Positions 12,332-23,800 of a stretch of 64,000 nt of DNA are shown here, in pieces. The position numbers and the translations under genes were made by a program. The notes beneath the pieces were generated by a model. It had not been told where the DNA came from and searched no databases. It saw nothing but the letters and a program-made list of their open reading frames with translations. Position 1 is the stretch's first letter, and the number at the start of each line of letters is the position of its first letter. The stretch comes from Elmis aenea (lineage: Eukaryota > Arthropoda > Insecta > Coleoptera > Elmidae): positions 51,607,924-51,671,923 of the forward strand of contig OX393581.1 in the NCBI GenBank assembly GCA_947652605.1, read 5' to 3'.

Positions 12332-13616
12332 TAAATTAATTATTCAAATGTAATGTGTTTAATTTCTGTATATAATGCTTCATAAATAAAAAACTAGACT
12401 CAAAAGTTCATATTTTTATAAAAATGTTCGTGTAGTTTGTTGTAAAACATTTAAAAAATGCAAAAACAATAAACCATCGGTAGGTCAATTAATATTGCAT
12501 TTTATAATGTATAAAGTGTAATATATACTTTATATTCATTGAAAAAAGTCACTAAAACAGTTTTTTTAATATTTGAAGTATCTGTTTGTATTACCCTTTT
12601 TTGCAAATTTGGTTGAACATGCTATAGGGGGTTTTAAAATGTTTAAGGCACTGAGGTGAGGAATGACCCAAAAAAGGTTGGGAAACACTGGCATACAGGG
12701 TATTCAAGTAACAACTCAGCCCTGTAAATTGTATACTTTAAAAGAAAGTTTTGGTATTTATTACGAAATATTTAGTGGAACACAACTCGTTTTTAAGTAT
12801 GTTATTGGATTTTAGATTTTACATACATTCAATTGTTTTTGAGATTTAGAGTTTTTTAAGTGGTACCACTGATTTTGAAGGAGTATTCAATGGGAGTATC
12901 ATAATACCCTACATTTTTAAATTTGTCATTTAAAAACTTTTTAAATTTCTTGTTATTTAATATGTGGCTCAACTATCTTACAAGAAACCTCTTTACGAAA
13001 GTCTAAATCTTATAGTTTTAAAATAGCTACTGTTTATGTACTTTAATAAAAACCATTTTTTTCAAAATTAAATCTTATTGAACTTTACAAACCAAAACAA
13101 TTTTTTTCCGAAATTGGTTTAGGTCAAAAACAATCTTCATATTGATGACCCCACTTTTTTGAAACATTGTAACACCCCTAAACTTACGGGGGGTCCCCCT
13201 AAAATTGTGAGGCTGGGGGAATCTGCCCCTCCCCCCACTGATAAAGTCTGTCAATAGTAATGAAATTGCTACCGACTTGTTGCTAAATTAAAATGAATTT
13301 ATTTAAACTTTAAGCAATTATTATTAATTTAGTTGTTTAAACTGTAAACAATTTCTGAATTACTTGATAATAAAATTATCCATTATTAAATAAACATTGG
13401 ATAACAGATGACCTCTTGTTTATATCTATTACTATGGCAGCCTATGTGTAATTATTGAAATCAAAACAGTTTATAGTGACTGCATACACTAGACAGGTCT
13501 TTGTTGAGTTATTAAATTTAAAAAGATGAGTTGCATTCAAAGGCAAAACCAGTTTTAAAATATAAGTGGCACTGCATTAAAGTTATTGAGATAAGAAGCG
13601 AATTATTAAACCAAAA
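12332..13616. other. Intergenic between YIPF6 and DNase II
   Basis: No gene seen. A second AATAAA lies near 12386. From about 12690 a GGCATACAGGGTATTC stretch may be a decayed transposon end, and 13170-13250 is a short G- and C-rich tract unlike its surroundings. Nothing further recognised. Confidence 0.5.
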
Positions 13617-16394
13617 ATGTCATATTTTGGAAAATATTTCATGCTGTTATTTTTGTTTAAGTATTCTAATGCATTGCAATGTTTGGATCATGATAAAAAT
13701 CCTGTGGATTGGTAAGTGTAGTTTAATCATTTAATGTTCATAGTTAAAATAACTACATATAATAGGTATGTCATTTACAAGCTACCCTTACAAACGAATA
13801 GTTCAAACCAATTAATACAAGAAGGAGCTGCATACACCTACATAACAGCCAATGACGTTGGAGATTGGAAATTATCGGCAATCTCTATTAATGATAGTAA
13901 TTCAATTATTGGACTAACAATGCAGTCGCTTTACACAGCAAAGGTTTGCAAAAAAATTTAAAATACTAGTTTATTAATATTCGATTACTTTAATGCAAGT
14001 TCCTTCAACAATGAGAAAAGTACAACAGTATAGATTGAGGAGTGTCGCACAAAACAAATTTTGTTTATGTATTGTTTCACTATTTCTATGGCCTACTTCA
14101 TTTTCTGTGCACTGATAAAAATTTAAAGCTTGTATTTTTTAATATAAGTGTGACATCTATGTATATTTGAAATTAAAAAAAGGAATTTATAAATATAGTC
14201 AACTATAGTTGCCATTAATAAAAAATAACTTATTAGAAACCAGAAATAGTAAAAAAATGTTGCAATTTCTGTCAGTAACAGTTCATTTTTTCTGTATTAA
14301 CCTAGGGTTCCTCAAATCCCCTATGATCCCTGAGTCCTTTTGAAGGGACCCCTTGAGCCTTTTCATGACGTTCTTTAATCATCCAAGTTTATTTGCCACG
14401 CTATAATATTATCTTTAAAACAACTTATTGAGGTCCTCTGCTAGCTTTCAACTTTAGAAGGGGTTCCTAGAGTAAAAAGTTTGAGATACACTGCATTTAA
14501 CAATATAGAATTGATTTTCATCTAGTTAGCTAGAACTTTTTTTCTAATTTCAAACATGTATTATGTTATTTACATAAACAACGTATTTATTTAAAAAAAA
14601 GGTTTTCATTTATTTAACATATCTAATAACTAGATGAAAATCAAGTTTGTCGCCCATAAGGAAATAAAAAGTTAGTACCTATAAAACAAAACGGAATCAG
14701 TACAGCAAAAAATTGATGGCACCATCAAAAGTAAAATAAAAAATGGCCATGTAAAAGTGTTAACAGATTTTTAAAAAATATATAAATAAAAAGTTACAGC
14801 AAAAAACCAAAAGTTTCAGTTTTTTTTCAATTTTTTCAAAAACAGTTGATATTTCAAATCTGTTTTGATATTATTGATGAGCATAAAATTTAGCAACTTT
14901 GCCAAATTTGAACCTACCCTCCATCTTCAGAAATAAGCGAGATCCCCACAGTCGCCCTCAAATTTGAACCACCCTGTATATTTATCATGCAGAATTACAA
15001 TCTTCTTTTCATTTAAACCCAATTGCCTTGAGATATCAAAACCATAAATTTTTCATCGTGTAGGCCTCAAGCAGTATTCACATTTTATACAACGACGAAT
15101 TACCAGACGGACCTGTTAATTTTAAAAAAGGTCACACGAAAGGCTTTATCTTGGGCGATTCAACCGGCGGAATCTGGATGATACATTCCGTACCACGTTT
15201 TCCGGACATGAGCCACGGAATGTATTATTTTCCTCACAATGGATACGAGTATGGACAAAGTTTTCTGTGCATTTCATTGGACATGAAGAATTTAAATGAA
15301 ATTGGTAAGCTGTGGTAACGTTTTTTTGAATCGTTCTCAACGGCGTTCTTGCAGGGACTCAACTTTTGTACAATGAACCGTCGATTTATTTTCAAAACAT
15401 ACCGGACAATTTGAAAATGGAACTTCCAAAGCTAGATGATGTTATAAATAATGTTGACATAGAAACCGCTCCTTGGTATCACACGGGATATTTAGTTTCA
15501 AAAGGTGGTGTTAATTTTGTATCATTTGCGAAGGGCCGAAAATTTGCTAAGGAACTGTATGATGATTGGGTTGCGCCATCGTTGAATGTTAGTTTACTTG
15601 TTGAAACATGGCCCAATGAACCTGGACGCTTACCATCAGATTGTGGAAAGCCATTTAAGTAATTATTATTACACTACAATCAATAAAAAATAAACAAATT
15701 GAATAAAACTTCGAAAAAATTCAAAAAGTATTTTTAAAATCGGCAGTACTAAACTTTGATACTTATCAAAAAAATTGAAGATCATTTCTACTATATGCTT
15801 GTTCAATTGTTTATTCGGTATTTTGATATTGATGAGATTTTAAAAAAGAAGAGAATTTTTGGAAAATGAATACACAAAAACTGTTATTTTACAAGTTTCG
15901 TAAAATCATTTAAATGTTGTTACTGTTATTGTTAATAAAAATGTTGAGAATACATAAATTTTGAAAAAATATTTGCAAATTAAAAAATACATTTCTTTTT
16001 TTTTTAAATGTTCTAACTTTAAACAGTTCAAAATCCCAAAAATGCAATGGTTTGTAGTCTTAAACCCCCTGTATATTTTTTATTGGGTATTTTCTTCACT
16101 TTTAGGGTGAAAAATATTAAAACTATATCAATGGATATTGCCAATGAACAATTTAAAGCGACAACAGACCACTCAAAATGGGCTGTAGCAGACGCTAATT
16201 CATTAACTGGTTGGATTTGCATTGGTGATATAAATCGAGCGGTAAAATATATCACAAATACGTATTTGTTAATCAATTAACTGTTATTATTGCAGAAACC
16301 ACAAAGTCACAGAGGTGGGGGCACTGTTTGCTTCAATAATATAAAAGTTGCAGCCGCTTATCAAAAAATTATACAGGAAGTTGAGAACTGTTAA
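13617..16394 (+). CDS. DNase2: Deoxyribonuclease II (lysosomal acid DNase)
   Basis: Acid endonuclease that digests DNA of engulfed cells in lysosomes. Exons 13617-13711, 13766-13943, 15064-15304, 15355-15658, 16106-16241, 16296-16394; 1053 nt, 350 aa, near the usual 350-360. Start MSYFGKYFMLLFLFKYSNA is a signal peptide ending before LQCLDHDKNPVDW, then VIYKLP, the family's N-terminus. Motifs: GHTKGFI (N-terminal HxK), GIWMIHSVPRFP, HNGYEYGQSFLCISL, YLVSKGG, FAKELYDDWVAP, RLPSDC, and DHSKWAV, which carries the C-terminal catalytic HxK; end GGGTVCFNN. Conserved Cys are present. Intron 2 (1.1 kb) contains decayed repeats. Intact; no sign of transfer. Confidence 0.95.
14290..14985. mobile_element. 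Decayed DNA-transposon fragments in DNase II intron 2
   Basis: 14290-14495 carries AGGGTTCCTC and TTCCTAGAGTAAAAAGTTTG close to TGAGATACACTG, like the subterminal pattern of hAT MITEs. TTGATTTTCATCTAGTTAG (14512-14530) and its inverse near 14627-14645 form a hairpin. ACCACCCTGTA at about 14970 is like a mariner-type end. Borders and family are uncertain. Confidence 0.35.
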
Positions 16395-16871
16395 TGAATC
16401 ATTGGTGCTTTTAGTAATTAAAAGTTAATTCGTGTAAACTTTAATTTGTGATAAGTAATGTTTATATGTAAGAAATAATAAAATCGTATTAAAATTTGTT
16501 GCTAATTTGTATATGTAATTGGCAAATACTAAAAAAATAAGCAATATTAATTTCTGAATCCCGATAAAGAAAGTGTCGAGACTTCGTATTAAAGCGATTT
16601 CTAATAAAAGATGTTGGAAATCATTGTGCACCACAAGTTTTGCAATTATTAAGAAAGATAATTTTTAATCTTTTAAGGGACTGACACATTTGTTTTAAGC
16701 CGTAGTGTATTTAGAACATTACTGACATTTATTGACAATCATATAAAGCCTATGCAAAAGTATAATAAAAAAACACTTTACTGCAACAATAATTTATTAA
16801 ACTCTAATTTTTACAGCCGAAATGCACAACTATTGCCTACTATATACAAATTAAACTTTATGTAACAGACT

Positions 16872-17180
16872 TTATTTGGCTGAAGGTTGAGGACATCTGT
16901 ATTTTAGCATTTCTATTTCAGCTTCGAAATAGCTATTGCTGTTGTAGCTAAAGTATTCTGGGTTCTTGTAGTCACTGTCTTTGGAGGCACCTGGCCCTAC
17001 AGGGCCCGTTATTTTCTCAATAACTGCAGCACTTAAGCCTGGTACATCACCAGTTAATTTTACAGCAGGAGTTTTGGGACTTGCCTTTAGTGGTGCCCTT
17101 AAGATGGTTACACTTTCTGCAAAACTACGCTGGAGAATCGGATATCCTCGAATTTTTAATAATCCATATCTTGTAGCCAT
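16872..17180 (-). CDS. NDUFV3: NADH dehydrogenase flavoprotein 3 (complex I 10-kDa subunit), mitochondrial
   Basis: Small accessory subunit of the N module of respiratory complex I. Single exon, 102 aa. N-terminus MATRYGLLKIRGYPIL with RSFAES is basic and Ser-rich like a mitochondrial presequence. The C-terminus YKNPEYFSYNSNSYFEAEIE followed by KYRCPQPS is the signature of the family (Tyr-rich core ending in (F/Y)RxPQPS). An AATAAA in the minus orientation lies near 16791-16796. It converges with DNase II and is divergent to mael. Opposite-strand reading frames across it are shadows. Confidence 0.9.
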   Translation of the reverse strand: MATRYGLLKIRGYPILQRSFAESVTILRAPLKASPKTPAVKLTGDVPGLSAAVIEKITGPVGPGASKDSDYKNPEYFSYNSNSYFEAEIEMLKYRCPQPSAK

Positions 17181-17817
17181 TTTAATTAAGTCTTGATCAA
17201 AAATTGTCTAGATACAAACTTTTTAGGTTATGTCTTGTAAGAAGTGCTGTCAGTTTAGGCGGTTGGTATTAAGTAGGACAGGGTAGGCTTCGTTTAAATC
17301 TATGGTTTAAATTTTATCTATGGTTTAATTTCAATATTTGTAAATTTAGAGTGGACAACAGTTTTAAGAATTTTGTGCACTTTCTCCGACTTCTTGTTGC
17401 ACTTGCATAGAGTTTATTTGTTTTTTATTTTTGGTAGTGATTGGAGAAAGTTTTTGTTTCAAAAAGAAAGAATGAATATTTATCCAGGTCACCCTGTACT
17501 CGGTCAAATTAGCCATATCAGCAGGTTATGTTTATATACATACACGATTCTTATCTGAGTCTATACAACCACAAACCACTCAACGGTTTACAGAGGCTGT
17601 AAAATTATATTACCTCTTTCAAACAGAAAATTTGGCATGTTAAAAATAGGGTTTTAAGCACAGGTAAGAACTTTGTAAAAGTAGGGTTACATCAATGTAC
17701 ATTTCATGTCAGTAGTAATTTTAAATAATTTAATGAATGCAAATGCTGATTATTTCAAAATAATTTCACAACGTGGTGTAATTTTATTTTTGCAGACTTA
17801 TTTTCATAATCAGCAAA
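17181..17817. promoter_or_regulatory. Divergent NDUFV3/mael promoter and mael 5'UTR intron
   Basis: The two starts are 637 bp apart. A TTTTTGCAG acceptor at about 17787-17795 lies just before the mael ATG, so a noncoding first exon of mael is likely upstream. No core-promoter motif is clear. Confidence 0.4.
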
Positions 17818-20800
17818 ATGGGAGGCAAAAATAAAGGCGGAAAAAATGCGTTCTTTTACTTTATGATGGATTTCAAGGCGAAACAGGGCAGAAGTTTCTC
17901 AAATATGCAAGAATTAACCGCAGCTGCTGATCCACATTGGAGGGTAATTATGTTTTGCAATATACAACTACAAACCTCTTAAAAAAACTGATAAGATGAA
18001 CTTCTTGAAAATCAATATTTGTTTAATAGAAAAGACATTGAATTTAAGCGATTGTGTTTGTTGCTTATTATTGTATTCCGTAAAAATTCCCCATAGCATG
18101 TATATTTTTGTCTGTTTTTAATAAATTAGTTTTAAATAATGAATAGTAAATGGGTTTTTTAAAGTTTTGTCATTTGTGCCCTTTAAATGTACCAAAAGAA
18201 ACTTTTTTTAGGTCCTATGAATTTTGTTTTTATATAATTAATATATTACATATTACTTTGTGTATAAACTCTTAGTTTTAATTTTGTCGTTCTAGATCTA
18301 TTGTCTATACTTTTCAAACTGCATAAACTACCCCGCTTACTTAAAACCTGTTTCAGTTTATCATCTCCTTTGGTTTCTCTTTTTTTATTAATTGGAATGG
18401 TTATTAATTTGTGTTGTAGGCTTCCGCAGTCAGTGTCTAGTTTGTAGAGTTTGACTTTTGGCTTTGAACGTGGGCTAGTTTTTTTGTAACCGATGTTTCG
18501 TCCTTCAGTTGAGGACATCTTCAGGGTTGACTCTAGTAGTTTTTACCTTTTATGTACCACTATTGTTTCTAAATATGCCAAAAACATTATTTGGAAACAA
18601 TAGTGATACATTAAAAAATTGAAAACTATTGGTCAAGTCAACCCTGAAGATGTCTCCAACAAAGGAGCATGAAACGTGGGTTATAAGGAAACTTTCAACC
18701 TGGTTCCAACCCGAAAGCCAACTCTAAAAACTGGAAAGGTTATTATTTTATGGACTCCTTTTTTTTTCCAGCGGTTTTCCTATTATTGTTTTTGCAAGCT
18801 GTTTTATTGATAAGTGTAAATGTTACCGAAAGAATTTTTAGCGTATGTCTCCGGAACAGAAGAAACAATACGAAATCCAAGCTAAATCAGATAAACAAAA
18901 TAGCCAAGGCTTGAGATTCACTTCGTATGGTATTAATATCGATGTGGCAGAGAGACAGGAAAATGAACGTAAATTAAAAGAAATAAATGTCAGGAAAGAC
19001 ATAGAGAGATGCGTAAAAGTTTCTTTGGAAAGTGGACGACTCGAGGAACAGCTCTATTATATATTCCACGTTAATATTTTTTGTTACTGCAAATCGACGA
19101 GACGATATTATCCAGCCGAGATCGCCGTAGCCAGATTTAACTTGCGAAATGGCGTGAGCCCCGATGACATTTACCACGCTATAGTTAAACCAGGTGGGAT
19201 GAGGTTTATTACAATTTTTGTTGAATTTTTAATGAAAATAATATTGGTAGGATCGTTGCCGTTGGGTTATTCGTATCAAGCGAAAGATAACTCGGACAAA
19301 ACCCATCAGTTGCCTCCACCATTGGGGGACGATAATGAAGATAATTTGTCAGAAGTTGTCAATGGATTAGTGAAGTTTATGACTGTAAGGACGAAATTTT
19401 TGCGTAAATTATAATAGCTATTAAGCAACTTTTTTTTAAGGAAATAGATGATGATTATAAAATGCCGCCCATATATTGTGTTTCGCAATATTCGGAACTT
19501 ATACAAAGTGTTCTCCAGGGCTTTTGCATTGATTTTGGTATGAATTTTTACTGTATAAATTAATTTTGATGTTTTTTTTTCTGTAGGTATATAATTGTTT
19601 TTTTTTCCTCAAGTTTTGTTTTGTTTTGTTTTTTGTTTATTTTTTGTTTTTTGTTTATTTTGTGTTTTTTGTTTTTTATTTATTTCTTGTTTTTCATATG
19701 TTTTTATTTATATATCATCTTTCCGTGCAATGAAGATTTTTAATTTGCGTTTGATGATTTTTAGGTCATCCAGAAAATTTGTTTAAAATTTACCCCTTGG
19801 AGCACCTGTTTCTTGAGCTGCGCAATTCCATCAGCGACACACGTGTGTGGCCAACGGTATCGCTAGCCTGCGCTGAACTAGAAAAAGACGTCTACGATTA
19901 CTGCAGAGGCATCGCATGTCCGGTAAGAGAAACAAACGATGTTCAATTCCTATCCGCATAAAGCCAGAAAATTTTAATTCAAAAAAAGTGCCATTTTCAT
20001 CCAGCGTTGTTAATAATTGATATTGTTTCAGTTTCACGAAGTGTCGGATGTGCCGAATCATTGCAGCCGTTCGTACGTAGTCCGAACCGTGTATATAATC
20101 TGTGACAATTGTTGCGGTGACTTGGGTATAGAATTGATTCGTGGGCAACATGTTCCTGTCAATGCTAAGATTTCCCCGTTAATGTCTCGAGCAGGAAGTC
20201 AAATGAGCGTGGTATCATCTTTTTCACAAGTAAGTTGACCTTCTTTTTTTTTTAACCCAATTGTAACCCTTTGTGTTGTTATGTGTGTGAACTTTTGTTA
20301 AAGGTTATTTGAGTTGATTTTGTTTTTAGGTCTCTTTCCAGCTCTTCTGGTCAAGTGCCAATTTTGCTAACCTACTCCACAATTATTTTTTTTCATTTTC
20401 GTCTTTTAAACTCTAAACTTACTCCTTAATTCCTCTGTTCATTCCTGTTTTTTCGGAACTCTTTAAACCTACTCCACTTAACTCTTCTTTTCATTTTTGT
20501 CTTTTGCCAACTATAAACCTACGCCCTAATTCCTCTGTTTATTGTTGGTTTTTCCCCACTCCCTAAACCTACTCTATTCCATTCCTCTGTTCATACCTGT
20601 TTTTTGGAACTCTTAAAACCTACTCCACTTAACTCTTCTTTTCATTTTTGTTTTTTGCCAACTATAAACCTACGCCCTAATTCCTCTGTTTATTGTTGGT
20701 TTTTCCCAACTCCCTAAACCTACTCTGTTCCATTCCTCTGTTCATTCCTGTTTCTCGGAACTCTTTAAACCTACTCCACTTAACTCTTTTTTTCATTTTT

Positions 20801-23800
20801 GTCTTTTGCCTACTCTAAACCTACTCCACTTAATTCCTCTGTTCATTCTCTTCTTTTTCCAACTCCCCAAACCTACTCCACTCCATTCCTCTGTTAATTC
20901 CTGTCTTTTGCCAACTTAATTCCTGTCTTTTGCCAACTCCAAATCTACTCCTCGTCATTCCTTTGTTCTTTTCTTTTTTTTGGAACTCTCTAAACCTACT
21001 CCACTCCATTCCTCTGTTCATTCCTGTCTTTCGGTACCCTTTAAACCTACTCCACTCAACTCTTCGTTTCATTTCTGTCTTTGCCAACTTCAAATCTGCT
21101 CCTCCATTCCTCTGTTCATTCCTATCTTGGAATTCTCTAAACCTACTCCAGTATATTTCTGTTCTGTCTTTCGGAACTCTCTAAACCTTCTCCGCTCAAC
21201 TCTTCTTTTTATTTGTCTTTTGTCAACTCTAAACCAACTTCCCTCTTTATTCCTTTGTTAATTCCTATCTTTAGCGAACCCTCTCGGCCAATTCCACTCA
21301 AGTCCTCGCTTTATGGAAGTTTCTTTTACCTCATTCCAGGTTTTCCTTGATCTTACCTTCTGTTTTTCACTGTGCTCCTCTTCATAAGCTTTTTTGGGCA
21401 TCCCATTTGATGTGCATGTCTTTTTAGATGTGCCTTCACGATGTTCGCTTTGGCTCTGAAGTTTTAATTTCTGAGTTTGTTTTGACGATTTTTGTTTTAA
21501 ACTAACTTTTATACTTCTAATCGACTTTTTTGATTCGAATGCCTGGGTCGGAATAAAATGAATTACTCCATGACAAATCTCCAACTTTGTTTCTTTTGGT
21601 AATTCTCTCATTCCACAAAGATTTCTTTATAAATTAAACAGCCCTGTTTCTGAACTGATATTGTTTATTTCCCTGTCCATTGCATGCCCGAGTAGTAACT
21701 GGAAAGTAGTGGTGGTAAAACTACAGGCATTGTAGTGTTCTCAATATCGAAATGGAATACGTATATGTAAGTTACCTAAATGATTATTTTCTTATTTCAG
21801 CTCAGTCAACAATCGCAGGCTCCATCTCAGCATATTACGCGGGGTAACGTTTTTGAAAGACCGGTCTCGCCGTTGTCCATTGTGTCGACCAGCACGGCAT
21901 ACGATGCGCACGATTTTCGCGCCCTCGGAGGGTACGATTCCGAATTCAGTCGAGTGAGTTAAAAAAGATTTGAGTTAAATTTGGGTTATTTTAATGTGTT
22001 ATACACATATACAACTTGTTTTAAAAAAGTGGTCCAATAGTGCTGTCCTAAAGGATTAATATGTTTAGGACGGTGGTAACGAAGACGGTTGGGTTCAGCC
22101 AAAACAAAAGCATAACCGACCGAAACATACATCACAAATGCCACAAGCTAGTGCTAACCCGTCTCCATCGATGTCGTTCGCCGGTGCCGTCAATACGAGT
22201 AAAGAGCCTGTCGATGGGGCCATATTTCGTGCTAGTAGACCTGGATCTTCGGTATCTAACCAGCCAATCAGAAAACCTGTTACTATGTGTAAGTGTTAGA
22301 TATTGAGTCGGGACGAAAAATATTGATTTAGGGAATTCTAGCTGCTGGTCTTACTCAGAATTTTGCTGAGATGTCGCTGTCTACCAGTAACTGGCCGGCG
22401 ATTGGTAAGTTAATATTTTATGGCACTCTAATTTAGAAATTCCTCCCAGTAAATAAAAAAAATCGTTTTTACAAGTCTTTAATCTAATAATTTCAGGATC
22501 TTTTAAAGCAGGGATGGAATAACGTTTTAAATCGTTACGTTATTGTATAACGTTATTTATTATTTGTTTTCGTTACATAACGTTATAAATAACATTAAAA
22601 AAATGAATTGTTATGTTATATAACGTTATATAACGCTACATACATTATGATATACAGGGTGGTGCTTTTTTCGATGCTCACCATTGCTATCTTGGAAACG
22701 GTAAGAGATACAAGGTCGGTTAGATCAGAGAAAAGTTGCACATTTTTATGGCAATTAAGAATCTGAAAAGAAATCGTGGATATTTTGATTCGTTTTTGAT
22801 TTATTACAAAAAAACTAAAAAATGTGATTTTAGAAAAATATTATTATCTTCCCTACCACTGACACTATTTAATTTAAACTTGGTAACTGTATGTTTTTGA
22901 CCTTCCTGATTTTGATGACGTCAACAGAAATTTTCTAAGCCTTCTAGATTTCAAGTTGCGATAGTCAACTTTTTTATTTCTTATGGCCGCCATATTGGAT
23001 TTTTACACCATCAGACAGACAAAAAAATTAGCTTTTTAGATTGGTAACCAAGATCCTTTTTTTCTTTAAAAAAAACTTGTTTATTTATATGTGTAAATTG
23101 TATGTAAATAAATAAAAAAAACTAACGAACGACGTCCGGCGAATGGCGACTGTCGAACGACGACCGATGGCCGTCATATGATGGCCGACGACCGACGGAA
23201 GACGAACGACGACCGACGAATGACAGAAGATGAACGACGACCGACGAACGACGGGAGACTAACGACGGAAGACGAACGACGACCGACGAACGGCGACCGA
23301 AGAACGACGGGCGACGAACGACGACCGACGAACGACGAACGACGACCGACGAACGACGACCATCGAACGACGGAAGACGAACGACGACCGACGAACGACG
23401 ACCGTCATTGACGACCGACGAACGACGACCGACGAACGACGACCGTCGAACGACGACCGTCGAACGACGACTGACGAACGACGACCATCGAACGACGGAA
23501 GACGAACGACGACCGTCGAACGACGACCGTTGAACGACGGAAGACGAACGACGACCGACGAACGACGAACGACAACCGTCGAACGACGACCGGCGAACGA
23601 CGAACGATGACCGGCGAACGACGACCGACGAACGATGACCGACGAACGACTACCGTCGAACGACGAACGACGACCGTCGAACGACGAATGACGACCGACG
23701 AACTACGACCGACGAACGACGACCGACGAACGACGACCGACGAACGACGACCGACGAACGACGGAAGACGAACGAAGACCGATGAACGACGACCGACGAC

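Noticed and set aside
19595..19786. Phe/Val/Cys-rich frame in mael intron 4
   Set aside because: Translation of a TTTTTGTTTT simple repeat inside a clear intron.
20830..21611. Repetitive Arg/Glu/Met-rich minus-strand frames in mael intron 6
   Set aside because: Low-complexity translation of the minisatellite and adjoining pyrimidine-rich DNA.
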